From: Kribbella sp. VKM Ac-2568
GTDB taxonomy: Bacteria > Actinomycetota > Actinomycetes > Propionibacteriales > Kribbellaceae
Assembly: GCF_004345365.1 (NCBI RefSeq)
Contig: NZ_SLVF01000004.1
Location: forward strand, 434,001-498,000
Direction of reading: 5' to 3'
Length of the DNA: 64,000 nucleotides
The notes below the pieces were generated by a model that made no database searches, was not told where the DNA came from, and saw only the letters and a program-made list of their open reading frames with translations. The stretch's first letter is position 1; every line of letters starts with the position of its first letter. The translations under genes were made by a program, and so were the position numbers. Shown here in pieces: positions 25,365 to 34,396 of the stretch.

Positions 25365-26546
25365 ATGACGATCGCGCCGGAGTCCCGGACCTCTCCCTGG
25401 CGAGGTCTACCGTCGACGGTCTGGATCCTGGTGGCAGCCCGCGCCGTCAACCGGCTCGGCGCCTTCACCCTGCCCTTCCTCGGCGTGGTCCTGACCGTCG
25501 AACTCGGCGCGACCCTCGCCCAGACCGGCCTGATCCTCACCCTCTTCGGCCTTGCCACGATCCCGTCCCGGATCTTCGGCGGTCACCTCGCCGACCGGCT
25601 GGGACGCAGAAGCACGATCGTCTTCGGCCTGATCGGCTGTGCCCTCGCCCAGACCTGGATCGCGCTCTCGAGCAGCCTGTGGTCGGCAGTCCTCGCGGTC
25701 ACCCTGCTAGGTCTGGTCTTCGAGATCTACGAGCCACCGAGCCAGGCGACGATCGCCGACGTCACCCAGCCCGCCGATCGCCCAGCCGCCTACGGCTTGC
25801 TCGGCTCGGCAATGGCCGCCGCCGCGGTCGTCGCCGGTGTCCTGGCCGCGGCACTCAGCCACTGGAACCTGCGCTGGCTCTTCGCCATCGACGCCGTCAC
25901 CTGCCTGGCCTGCGCAATCCTCATCGGCTGCGCCCTCCCCACTGACACAAGGGCCGCAGGCAACGAAGAACCGGCGACGCGTACTGCAGCCTGGCGCGAC
26001 CGGCGACTACTCATCCTGCTGCTCAGCGGAACGGTCTTCGCTGCCCTCTACATGCAACTCATCCTCGGCTTGCCGCTCACCCTCATCGAGCGCAACCTGC
26101 CGACGGCGAGCATCGGCATCCTGCTGACCGTCTCGGCCCTGACCCTCATCGCCGGCCAAAGACTCCTGCACACGACCAGACTTCGCACCCTCGACGACTT
26201 CACCTGTATGACGATCGGCTACGTCCTGCTCGCGATCGGCCTGTTCGCCAACGGCCACGCCCACAACCTGCCTGTTTTCCTCGCAGCCACGGTCATCTGG
26301 AGCCTCGGCGACCTGCTCCTCCTCGGTCGCTACTACACGATCGTCTCGGCGATTGCCCCGGACCACGCACGCGGCCGGTACCTTGCCGTCTTCGGAATCA
26401 GCTGGGGTATCGCATCCACCGTGGCGCCGCTGACCGTCACCCAGCTCCTCGACACCACCGGCCCGGCAGGTCTGTGGACGACCGCCGCGCTGGCGGCCGT
26501 AGTACTGGCTGCTCTCCAGCCCACCATCCGCCGCCAGCTCAGCTGA
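25365..26546 (+). CDS. MFS transporter (12-helix)
   Basis: 393 residues. ATG 25365 has GGGGAGA upstream. The motif GGHLADRLGRRSTIVFG after the second helix is the MFS motif A, and GLVFEIYEPPSQATIADV is typical of the MdtH/YfcJ-like drug exporter group. Twelve hydrophobic segments. Presumed efflux of a small molecule sensed through the divergent CGNR regulator. The 3' end overlaps the convergent molybdoenzyme gene by 8 bp. Confidence 0.85.
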   Translation: MTIAPESRTSPWRGLPSTVWILVAARAVNRLGAFTLPFLGVVLTVELGATLAQTGLILTLFGLATIPSRIFGGHLADRLGRRSTIVFGLIGCALAQTWIALSSSLWSAVLAVTLLGLVFEIYEPPSQATIADVTQPADRPAAYGLLGSAMAAAAVVAGVLAAALSHWNLRWLFAIDAVTCLACAILIGCALPTDTRAAGNEEPATRTAAWRDRRLLILLLSGTVFAALYMQLILGLPLTLIERNLPTASIGILLTVSALTLIAGQRLLHTTRLRTLDDFTCMTIGYVLLAIGLFANGHAHNLPVFLAATVIWSLGDLLLLGRYYTIVSAIAPDHARGRYLAVFGISWGIASTVAPLTVTQLLDTTGPAGLWTTAALAAVVLAALQPTIRRQLS

Positions 26547-28794
26547 CGGGCTCCAGGCGGACCGTCAACCCCTTGGCCACTGGGGTGTTGCTGCCCTTGG
26601 CGACGTCGTCGGCAGCCATCAGGACATTGGTCTCCGGGTAGTACGCCGCGACGCAGCCCCGCGCGGTCGGATAGGAGACGAGCCGGAACTTCGAGGCTCG
26701 CCGCTCGACCCCCGCGAACTCGCTGACGATGTCGACGTACTGCCCGTCCTTCAGTCCGAGCTCGGCCAGGTCGTCCGGGTTCACGAAGACAACCTCGCGC
26801 GTGCCGTGCACCCCGCGGTACCGGTCCTCCAGCCCGTAGATCGTGGTGTTGAACTGATCGTGGCTCCGCATCGTCTGCAGCAGCAGTCGGCCGGCGGAAG
26901 TCGGCAGCCAGGACAGGTCGTTCGCGCTGAACTGCGCCTTCGCGTCGGAGGTCTTGAACTCGCGCTTGTCCCGCGCGGCATGCGCGAGCAGGAAGCCGCC
27001 CTTGACCCGAAGGCGGTTCTCCATGTTCTCGTACCCGTCGGCGACCCGCCCGATCCGATGCCGGATCAGGCTGTAGTCGTCGGCGAAGTCGGCCCAGGGG
27101 ATCTCGCCCACCTCGGGCACCACGAGCGCCGCCAGGCCGCAGACGATGCCGATCTCCGACTTGATCTCCGGTGCCGGGGGCATCAGGTTCCCGGTCGACA
27201 GGTGCACAGCGCCCTGGGAGTCCTCAACCGTCACCGACTGCGGGCCGTTGGCGGTCTGATCGTGGTCCGTGCGACCCAAGGTCGGCAGGATCAGCGCCTC
27301 CCGCCCGGTCACCGTGTGGGACCGGTTCAGCTTGGTCGAGATGTGCACGGTCAGGTCGCACTCCCGCAAACCCTTGTGCACAACGGCGGTGTCCGGCGTC
27401 GCCATCGCGAAGTTGCCGCCCATCGCGAAGAACACCCGGACCTCACCGCGCTGCAGTCGCTGCACCGTCTCGGCCGCGTCGATGCCGTGTTCGCGAGGCG
27501 AGGTGAAGGCGAACTCCGCGTCCAGCCTGTCCAGGAACGCGGCCGGCATCTTCTCCCAGATGCCCATGCTGCGGTCGCCCTGCACGTTCGAGTGGCCGCG
27601 CACCGGGCACGGTCCGGCGCCGGGCTTGCCGATGTTTCCCTGCAGCAGCAGGACGTTTACGATCTCGGTGATGGTGGCAACAGCCTCGCGGTGTTGCGTC
27701 AGCCCCATCGCCCAGCAGATCACCGTCGCCTTGGACTTGATGAAGCGCTGGGTGAACTCCTCGATCTCGGCCCGAGTCAGCCCGGACGCCTGCTCGACGG
27801 CCGGCCAGTCCAGCTCGGCGTTGTGCTTGGAGTAGAGCTCGTACCCGCTGGTGTGCTGCTCGATGAACCTCTTGTCCAGCACGGTGCCGGGCGCGGCCGC
27901 CTCGGCCTCCAGCAACAAGTGGCCGACGGCAAGGAAGAGCGCCTGGTCGCCGCCGATCCGGATCTGCAGGTGCTGGTCTGCCAGTGCGGTGCCCTTGCCG
28001 ACCCAGCCGGACGGGCGCTGCGGGTTCTTGAAGTTCATCAGGCCGGGCTCGGGCAGCGGGTTCACCGAGACGATGTCCGCGCCGTGCTTCTTCGCGATCT
28101 CCAGGTGGCTGAGCATCCGGGGCGCGTTGGTGCCCGGGTTCTGGCCGACGACGACGATCAGCTCGGCCTCCTCGAGCATCTCCAGCGTCACCGCGCCCTT
28201 GCCGCTGCCGATCACCCGCGACAGCGCAGTACCGGAGGACTCGTGGCACATGTTCGAGCAGTCGGGCAGGTTGTTCGTGCCGTAGGCGCGGACGAAGAGT
28301 TGGTAGAGGAAGGCGGCCTCGTTGCTGGTCCGGCCGGAGGTGTAGAACACCGCATCGTTCGGATCGACGAGGGCTTTCAGATGACGCGCGACGACCTGGA
28401 ACGCCTCTTCCCAGCCGACAGGCTCGTAGTGGTCGCTGCCGGCCCGGAGCAGCATCGGCTCGGTGATCCGGCCGAGCTTGCCGAGCTCGAACTCGGAGAT
28501 CTCGTTCAGCTCGTCGATCGAGTGCCCGGCGAAGAACTCCCGCGGCACCCGCTTGCGGGTGGCCTCCCAGGCGACGGCCTTGGCGCCGTTCTCGCAGAAC
28601 TCCGCGGCGTGCTTGCGTTTGCTGTCCGGATCGGGCCAGGCGCAGGACGGGCAGTCGAAGCCCCCGTCCTGGTTCATCTTGAGGAAGACCTTGCCGGTCC
28701 GGGCCGGTCCCATCTCGCGGAAACCGAACTTGAACGACGAGAGCACGGCGGGAACGCCGGCGGCCTTCTTCTTCGGCTGTTCGATGTCGACCAT
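26539..28794 (-). CDS. FdhF/YdeP-family molybdopterin oxidoreductase
   Basis: 751 residues. Close in layout to E. coli YdeP-like proteins. N-terminal KVFLKMNQDGGFDCPSCAWP holds the only tight Cys pair. The catalytic-domain landmarks are FYTSGRTSNEAAFLYQLF, NNLPDCSNMCHESSG, VGQNPGTNAPRMLSHLE, GKPGAGPCPVRGHSNVQGDR and a C-terminal molydopterin dinucleotide-binding domain (FNTTIYGLEDRYRGV, YYPETNVL). The complete four-Cys Fe-S ligand set of true formate dehydrogenases is not seen. Substrate unknown; YdeP has been linked to acid resistance in E. coli. It needs bis-MGD cofactor; moaE lies about 9 kb away. Confidence 0.88.
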   Translation of the reverse strand: MVDIEQPKKKAAGVPAVLSSFKFGFREMGPARTGKVFLKMNQDGGFDCPSCAWPDPDSKRKHAAEFCENGAKAVAWEATRKRVPREFFAGHSIDELNEISEFELGKLGRITEPMLLRAGSDHYEPVGWEEAFQVVARHLKALVDPNDAVFYTSGRTSNEAAFLYQLFVRAYGTNNLPDCSNMCHESSGTALSRVIGSGKGAVTLEMLEEAELIVVVGQNPGTNAPRMLSHLEIAKKHGADIVSVNPLPEPGLMNFKNPQRPSGWVGKGTALADQHLQIRIGGDQALFLAVGHLLLEAEAAAPGTVLDKRFIEQHTSGYELYSKHNAELDWPAVEQASGLTRAEIEEFTQRFIKSKATVICWAMGLTQHREAVATITEIVNVLLLQGNIGKPGAGPCPVRGHSNVQGDRSMGIWEKMPAAFLDRLDAEFAFTSPREHGIDAAETVQRLQRGEVRVFFAMGGNFAMATPDTAVVHKGLRECDLTVHISTKLNRSHTVTGREALILPTLGRTDHDQTANGPQSVTVEDSQGAVHLSTGNLMPPAPEIKSEIGIVCGLAALVVPEVGEIPWADFADDYSLIRHRIGRVADGYENMENRLRVKGGFLLAHAARDKREFKTSDAKAQFSANDLSWLPTSAGRLLLQTMRSHDQFNTTIYGLEDRYRGVHGTREVVFVNPDDLAELGLKDGQYVDIVSEFAGVERRASKFRLVSYPTARGCVAAYYPETNVLMAADDVAKGSNTPVAKGLTVRLEPVS

Positions 28795-29080
28795 GGTTCA
28801 ACTGTAAATCTTGCTATCAGCACCGGCAGGTTTGATAGGCGTCACCTCTGTGTCAGTCACGTGAAGGCGGCCAGTTGCGGACAGATCCCTCGACACCTGG
28901 CCCGGCAGGACGCGACGTACAACCAGCCCTCGTACACCGGGTTCTACCTGGCTCTCGGACCTCGACTGGGCGAAGGTACCCCTGGTGCGCTGACATGAGC
29001 TGAGACCACAGGACTGGTGGCACGAGTATGTGCCGCCAACCCATGGTTTGTGGGGTTAGACGCTTCCTAAGGTCTCCGCC
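28795..29080. other. Divergent intergenic region
   Basis: 286 bp between the molybdoenzyme and bdhA. Only the leaderless -10 of bdhA at 29068-29073 is recognised. Confidence 0.4.
29068..29073 (+). promoter_or_regulatory. -10 element of a leaderless promoter (bdhA)
   Basis: TAAGGT, then 7 nt, then ATG 29081. Confidence 0.5.
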
Positions 29081-29821
29081 ATGACCACACCACGTCGCGC
29101 CCTCGTCACCGGCGCCGCATCGGGGATCGGCGAGGCCTGCACCCGGCGGCTCGCCGGGGACGGCGTTCACGTGGTCGCGGTCGACTACGACGCCGACGGC
29201 CTGCGGGTACTGGACGGCCTGGAGAATGTCGAGCCGGTCGTCGCGGACCTCGCCGACCTTGACGGGCTCACCGCCCTGCCGTCCGACGTCGACATCCTGG
29301 TGAACAACGCCGGTGTGCAGCAGGTGGCGCCGATCGAGCAGTTCCCGCCGGAGCGCTTCGGCTACATTCTCCGGCTGATGCTGGAGTCGCCGTTCCGGCT
29401 GATCCGCCAGACCCTGCCGTACATGTACAGCCGCGGCTGGGGCCGGGTGGTTAGCATCTCCTCGGTGCACGGTCTGCGGGCCAGCCCGTTCAAGGCGGCG
29501 TACGTCGCGGCCAAGCACGGGCTGGAAGGGCTCAGCAAGGTGGTCGCGCTCGAAGGTGCGGCGCACGGAGTCACCAGCAATTGCGTGAACCCGGCGTACG
29601 TCCGGACCCCGCTCGTCACCGCGCAGCTCGCCGACCAGGCGGCCACCCACGGCCTGACCGAGGCGGAAGTGCTGGACAAGGTGCTGCTCGAACCGGTCGC
29701 GGTGAAGCGGCTGATCGAACCGGCCGAGGTGGCCGAACTGGTCGCGCTACTCTGCGGCCCCGCCTCGGCCTCGCTCACGGGGAGCTCACTCGTCCTCGAC
29801 GGCGGCTGGACCGCCCACTAA
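29081..29821 (+). CDS. bdhA: 3-hydroxybutyrate dehydrogenase (SDR)
   Basis: 246 residues, classical short-chain dehydrogenase. NAD motif TGAASGIG at about 10-17, NNAG, the Ser in SISSVHG, and catalytic Tyr141/Lys145 (YVAAKHG). The segment VTSNCVNPAYVRTPLV and the C-terminal GSSLVLDGGWTA match bacterial D-3-hydroxybutyrate dehydrogenases, which interconvert 3-hydroxybutyrate and acetoacetate with NAD. A transporter follows 21 bp later and a GAF/PucR regulator after that, suggesting uptake and oxidation of hydroxybutyrate or a related ketone body. Confidence 0.85.
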   Translation: MTTPRRALVTGAASGIGEACTRRLAGDGVHVVAVDYDADGLRVLDGLENVEPVVADLADLDGLTALPSDVDILVNNAGVQQVAPIEQFPPERFGYILRLMLESPFRLIRQTLPYMYSRGWGRVVSISSVHGLRASPFKAAYVAAKHGLEGLSKVVALEGAAHGVTSNCVNPAYVRTPLVTAQLADQAATHGLTEAEVLDKVLLEPVAVKRLIEPAEVAELVALLCGPASASLTGSSLVLDGGWTAH

Positions 29822-29842
29822 GTCCCTAGAAGGAGCCCCCCC

Positions 29843-31147
29843 ATGGCAACATCAACAGAGCCGACCACGACCAGGACCCCGATCGCGAGGGTGGTCGGGG
29901 CCAGCCTGATCGGCACCACCGTCGAGTGGTACGACTTCTTCCTGTACGGCGTCGCCGCGTCCGTCGTGTTCGGGGAGCTCTTCTTCCCGAAGGGGGAGGA
30001 GCTCACCGGCACCCTGCTCAGCTTCGCCACCTTCGCGGTCGGGTTCTTCGCCCGGCCGATCGGCGGGGTGGTGTTCGGCCACTTCGGCGACCGGCTGGGC
30101 CGCAAGAACCTGCTGGTGCTGTCCCTGCTGATGATGGGCCTGGCCACCTTCGCCATCGGGTTGCTGCCGACCTACGCACAAGTCGGTGCGCTCGCCCCGG
30201 TGCTGCTGACGGTGTTGCGGCTTATCCAGGGCTTCGCGCTCGGCGGCGAGTGGGGTGGCGCAGTACTGATTGTGTCGGAGCATGGTGATCCCGCCCGGCG
30301 CGGGTTCTGGTCGTCCTGGCCGCAGGCTGGTGCTCCGGCGGGTCAGCTGATCGCGAACGGTGTACTGGCCGGCCTGGCCGCCTTCCAGAGCGACGAGGAC
30401 TTCAACAGCTGGGGCTGGCGGATCCCGTTCCTGCTGTCGGCGGTCCTGGTGCTCGTCGGGCTCTGGGTGCGGCTGCGGATCGAGGAGTCGCCGCTGTTCC
30501 GGCAGGCCCGGGCCAAGCAGGAGCCGACGGACAAGCTGCCGTTCGTCGAGGTGATCACGAAGTACCCGCGTGAGGTGCTGACGGCGATGGGCGCGCGAAT
30601 GGCGGAAAACGTCAGCTACTACATCTTCACCATCGTGATCGCCACCTACGCCAAGGAACACCTCAAGCTGGACAAGTCGTTCGCGCTGAACGCGGTACTG
30701 ATCGGCGCGGCGATCCACTTCTGCGCGATCCCCCTGTGGGGCGCACTGTCCGACCGGGTCGGCCGCAAACCGGTCTACCTGCTCGGCGCGATCGGCGTCG
30801 GCATCTGGGCCTTCGTCTTCATCGCGCTGGTGGACACGAAGAACTTCGCGCTGGCCGCGTTCGCCGTCACCGTCGGACTGATCCTGCACGGCGCGATGTA
30901 CGGGCCGCAGGCATCCTTCTTCACCGAGTTGTTCGGCACCAGGGTGCGGTACTCCGGTGTCTCGGTCGGCTACCAGTTGGCCTCGATCATCGCGGGCGGC
31001 CTGGCTCCGTTCATCGCGGTCGCGCTGCTGAAGGCCTACGACTCCGGCTACGCCATCTCGATCTACGTCGCGGTCTGCTCGCTGATCTCGATCGTCGCCG
31101 TCACCAGCTACGGCGAGACCCGCCAGCGCGACCTCGCCACCCTCTGA
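29843..31147 (+). CDS. MHS-family MFS transporter
   Basis: 434 residues. AAGGAG lies before ATG 29843. SLIGTTVEWYDFFLYGVAAS in helix 1, FGHFGDRLGRKNLLV (motif A) and LIQGFALGGEWGGAVL are hallmarks of the metabolite:H+ symporter group (ShiA, ProP, KgtP relatives). Uptake of organic acids or zwitterions is expected. Co-transcription with bdhA makes 3-hydroxybutyrate the leading candidate substrate (inference). Confidence 0.88.
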   Translation: MATSTEPTTTRTPIARVVGASLIGTTVEWYDFFLYGVAASVVFGELFFPKGEELTGTLLSFATFAVGFFARPIGGVVFGHFGDRLGRKNLLVLSLLMMGLATFAIGLLPTYAQVGALAPVLLTVLRLIQGFALGGEWGGAVLIVSEHGDPARRGFWSSWPQAGAPAGQLIANGVLAGLAAFQSDEDFNSWGWRIPFLLSAVLVLVGLWVRLRIEESPLFRQARAKQEPTDKLPFVEVITKYPREVLTAMGARMAENVSYYIFTIVIATYAKEHLKLDKSFALNAVLIGAAIHFCAIPLWGALSDRVGRKPVYLLGAIGVGIWAFVFIALVDTKNFALAAFAVTVGLILHGAMYGPQASFFTELFGTRVRYSGVSVGYQLASIIAGGLAPFIAVALLKAYDSGYAISIYVAVCSLISIVAVTSYGETRQRDLATL

Positions 31148-31162
31148 CCTCCGCCCTCCCCA

Positions 31163-31212
31163 CTTGCGTCCGAAGAACCTTGGGCTATAGACCAAGGTTC
31201 TTCGGACGCAAG
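31163..31212. terminator. Perfect 21-bp inverted repeat
   Basis: Arms 31163-31183 and 31192-31212 are exact complements with an 8-nt loop, 16 bp after the transporter stop and 30 bp before the regulator start. No T-run follows on either strand. It may terminate the bdhA operon or be a binding site for the regulator. Confidence 0.6.
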
Positions 31213-31241
31213 GCTTTGACCGAGCAAGGGAGGTGGAGTTG

Positions 31242-33023
31242 ATGGAGGAGTTGCTGAGGCTGCTGGCGGAAGACGCGCCGGGTGGCGAACTGGCCCGGGC
31301 GGCCGGGTCCGACCAGGCCGCGCGGGATCTCGCGCTGCGGATCCGGGCCGGGATGGACGCCAGCAAGAAGCGCGAGGCGGAGTTGTCCGCCCTCGTCGAC
31401 GTGGCCCGTGAACTCGCCTCCGCCCGCGATCCCGGCGGCGTGCTCGACACGATCGTGCACCGCGCCCGCACCCTGATCGGCACCGACGTCGCCTACCTGA
31501 CCCTGTACGACGCGGCGCGGGGTGACACGTTCATGCGCGCCACCGACGGGTCCGTCTCGGCCGCCTTCCAGCAGTTGCGCCTGCCGCTCGGCGCGGGCCT
31601 CGGGGGACTGGTCGCCGAGACGCACAAGCCCTACTGGACCGCGGACTATCCCGGCGACCGCCGGTTCCGGCACACCTCGCCGATCGACAGCGCGGTCGGC
31701 GAGGAAGGCCTGGTCGCGATCTGCGGTACGCCGTTGATCGTGGACGGCGCGTTCGTCGGGGTGCTGTTCGCCTCCAACCGGACCCGCAGGCCGTTCAGCC
31801 GTGAGGAGGTGTCGCTGCTCGGGTCGCTGGCGGCGCTGGCCGCGGTCACGATCGTGCAGGTGCGGGCGGCAGCGGAGACCGCGGCGGCGCTCGACCAGTT
31901 GTCGGCGGCACATGCGGGGGTCGAGCACGCGGCCGCTGCGCACGACCGGTTCGCCGAGATCGTCTTGTCCGGTGGGGATGTGGACGCCATCGCCGCGGCT
32001 CTTGCCGAGCTGCTCGAGGTTTGGGTCATCCTGGTCGATGCTCTTGGCAACGAGCTTGCCGCGGCCGGCAAGGTCGACCGCACCCAGATCGCCCAGGCGG
32101 CCGGATCGTCCTCGGCATCCGGGCGGCTCGTTCGCGAGGGCGACTGCTGGGTGGTCGCCGCCACGGCCAAGGGTGAGCGGCTCGGCGCACTCGTGATCGG
32201 TGGCGCCGAGGATCTGTCCGGCGCGGACCAGCGCATCGTGGAACGCGCCGCGGTGGTCACGGCGTTGGTGCTGCTGTTCCGCCGCCAGGCAGCCGAGCAG
32301 TCCCAGCGAGCGCAGGCTGACATCCTCGCCGACGCCCTGAGCGGCAACTCAGACCCCAGAGCCCTGGCTGATCGAGTCCGCCTGCTCAAGCGGCAGAAGG
32401 AACTACCCGGCCAACTGCTGGTCGCCGTCTGCCGCGGCGACCACAGCGGAGTACTGGCTCGGTTGTCGGCTCCGGTGGAGGACCGGCTTCAGCTAGCAGG
32501 CCCGTACGCCGGGGACCTCGTGCTGCTGCTGGCTCTGCCTGATGCGGCGTCGGGTGCACGAGCTCTGGCCGAGGTTGCCCGCCAGACCCGGGTGACGATC
32601 GCAGTGACAGGCCCCGCCTGCTGGGGACAGGCACTGGTCGAGGCTCACCAGCAGGCCGCCCGCTTGGTCACCACGATGCTGCGGCTGGGACGCGCGGGTC
32701 AGTCGGCCGCTCCGGACGACCTGGGCGTCGCGGGACTCGTCGGCGCTGCAGAGGTCGACATCCGCGCTCACGTGGACCACGTACTCGGTGCCGTCGTCAG
32801 CTACGACGCAAAGCGCGGTACTGACCTGATCGGCACGCTCCAGGAGTACTTCGCGGCCGGTCAGAGTCCGACGAGAGCGGCCAAGGCCATGCACATCCAC
32901 CCGAACACCGTGCAGCAGAGGCTGGACCGGATCACCGCGTTGCTGGGCGACGGGTGGCAGCAACCCGAGCACGCGCTCGACGTACAGGTCGCACTCAGGC
33001 TGCTGCAGACGCTCAGGGACTGA
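31242..33023 (+). CDS. GAF-domain PucR-type transcriptional regulator
   Basis: 593 residues from ATG 31242, with AAGGGAGG at 31226-31233. N-terminal coil (about 1-60), GAF domain at about 60-210 (ARTLIGTDVAYLTLYD to ASNRTRRPFSREEVSLL), a middle domain, and a C-terminal PucR helix-turn-helix SPTRAAKAMHIHPNTVQQRL at about 545-565. Such proteins sense small molecules through GAF and control adjacent catabolic operons. It probably regulates bdhA and the MHS transporter. Confidence 0.85.
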   Translation: MEELLRLLAEDAPGGELARAAGSDQAARDLALRIRAGMDASKKREAELSALVDVARELASARDPGGVLDTIVHRARTLIGTDVAYLTLYDAARGDTFMRATDGSVSAAFQQLRLPLGAGLGGLVAETHKPYWTADYPGDRRFRHTSPIDSAVGEEGLVAICGTPLIVDGAFVGVLFASNRTRRPFSREEVSLLGSLAALAAVTIVQVRAAAETAAALDQLSAAHAGVEHAAAAHDRFAEIVLSGGDVDAIAAALAELLEVWVILVDALGNELAAAGKVDRTQIAQAAGSSSASGRLVREGDCWVVAATAKGERLGALVIGGAEDLSGADQRIVERAAVVTALVLLFRRQAAEQSQRAQADILADALSGNSDPRALADRVRLLKRQKELPGQLLVAVCRGDHSGVLARLSAPVEDRLQLAGPYAGDLVLLLALPDAASGARALAEVARQTRVTIAVTGPACWGQALVEAHQQAARLVTTMLRLGRAGQSAAPDDLGVAGLVGAAEVDIRAHVDHVLGAVVSYDAKRGTDLIGTLQEYFAAGQSPTRAAKAMHIHPNTVQQRLDRITALLGDGWQQPEHALDVQVALRLLQTLRD

Positions 33024-33115
33024 CCCAGCTTGTCGGTCATTTGGCCGACAAATGTCGGCCGACCGGCCAGTCGCGTCGGTTGGAGGCGGGTGCGACGCCC
33101 GCGCTGCGAGCCGGT

Positions 33116-33321
33116 GTGGTGATTCGTGCTTTGTGCCCGCGGGAGGCCGAGGTGCTGGCACTGCTCGGGCAGGGGGTGTCCGTCCGGGCGATCGCCACCT
33201 CCCTGTGCGTGAGCGTGTCGACCGCCACAAGGCGTACGTGGCCCGGCTGTACGAGAAGCTGGGCGCCTCCAACCGCGCCCAGGCGATCATGACGGCCTTG
33301 AAGCTGGAGCTGCTCTCCTAG
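33116..33321 (+). pseudogene. LuxR-type helix-turn-helix fragment, frameshifted
   Basis: One frame reads LCPREAEVLALLGQGVSVRA then IATSLCVSVST, the first two helices of a LuxR/GerE domain. The recognition part continues in another frame as HKAYVARLYEKLGASNRAQA and ends with a stop at 33321. A small deletion around 33220-33230 breaks the frame within the helix-turn-helix. No receiver domain upstream. A decayed remnant. Confidence 0.65.
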
Positions 33322-33387
33322 CTCTGGGCGGGAGGGCTACTCTCTGCTGGAGTTCGCGAATCTCGAGTCCTTGGGAGTGTCCGACCG

Positions 33388-33999
33388 GTGAATGATCACC
33401 TGGACCGGCGGGTCGTAGTACTGGTGGTTCCGGCCGTCGGCACTTGGGCACCGCCCGGCCGCGAGCCCTCGGCCTGGCGGTTGGCGCTGGCAGAGGACAC
33501 GTACGAAGTACTGGCATCGCTGGATCGCGTCGACGTCGCAGTGGCGGTCGTCGACGGCGACGAGGCAGCCTTGGGAGAGGTTGGCGCCCTTACTTGGCCC
33601 GGGACGCCGGTGTACTCCGTGTCCTCCGCGCTTGATGCCGTCGCTGCGGTAGGCCCGGCGGCGGCCGTAGTCGCCGTCAGCCACGATGTGCCCGACTTGC
33701 CCGGCCTACTGATCGGCAAGCTGTTCCGCGCTCTCGCCTCGGCGGATATCGCAGTCTGCCCCGCCGAAGACGGCTCCCTAGCTGCTATCGGTGTCAGCCT
33801 GCCCGTCGCTCCTTGGGTCGCCGACGCGTCACCCACCTTCGACACCCCACTGGCTTCATTGGAGGCCGCCAAGCCCCGCCGCCACGCGGTCGCGATCGGC
33901 CCCGGCTGGCACAGATTGCGTTCACCTGCTGACATAGCGCGACTGGATCCAGGCCTCGAGGGCTGGGACGCCACCCGATCCATACTCCGAGGTGCTTGA
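33388..33999 (+). CDS. Possible GT-A-fold transferase (TIGR04282/CofC-like), uncertain
   Basis: 203 residues. The segment AAVVAVSHDVPDLPGLLIGK, followed by LFRALASADIAVCPAEDG and AAIGVSLPV, resembles the acceptor-side core of TIGR04282-type and CofC-like nucleotide-sugar transferases: DVPDLP as the metal-binding Asp stretch, then AEDG. The N-terminal part is less conserved and lacks a clear nucleotide-binding loop. No neighbouring pathway gene helps. It is conserved-looking with good codon use, so probably real; function tentative. Confidence 0.55.
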   Translation: MNDHLDRRVVVLVVPAVGTWAPPGREPSAWRLALAEDTYEVLASLDRVDVAVAVVDGDEAALGEVGALTWPGTPVYSVSSALDAVAAVGPAAAVVAVSHDVPDLPGLLIGKLFRALASADIAVCPAEDGSLAAIGVSLPVAPWVADASPTFDTPLASLEAAKPRRHAVAIGPGWHRLRSPADIARLDPGLEGWDATRSILRGA

Positions 34000-34396
34000 G
34001 CCGTCACCTTCTTGATCCCGGCTCGTTTCACAGGCAGCGGGGCTTTACGGGGACCACTCGGGTCGTCGTCGCAACTGGCCTGCCGGTACCGTTCAGGGGC
34101 GACTACCGACACCCAGCCAAGGGGATGCGACGACGCCCCGAGCCCACCCGATGGCGCCAGCCGGGCCACCCGCCACCTACTCGGCGAGGCCGCCCGCCGG
34201 GGCAAGCCAAGACCGCCAGCGCCGACCGGCACCTGTTCGGCGACGCGAGCCCAAGGGGTTCTCCTTTCGGTCGGTGCTCTTCGCCCGTCAGGCAGCGGTC
34301 AGTGACTCGCGACCCGCACGAGGGCGAAAAGTACCGAACGGAAGCTACGTAGAGCGCCCCACCAACCCCAGCCCCCACTACCGAAGTACCAACCGA
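34000..34396. other. Intergenic with imperfect inverted repeat
   Basis: No credible gene. A 23-nt imperfect inverted repeat (34264-34286 with 34322-34344; 19 of 23 positions match) lies between two convergent genes and may terminate both. Confidence 0.5.

Noticed and set aside
26806..28998. 730-codon plus-strand frame over the molybdoenzyme
   Set aside because: Antisense shadow rich in Arg, Gly and His; no motif.
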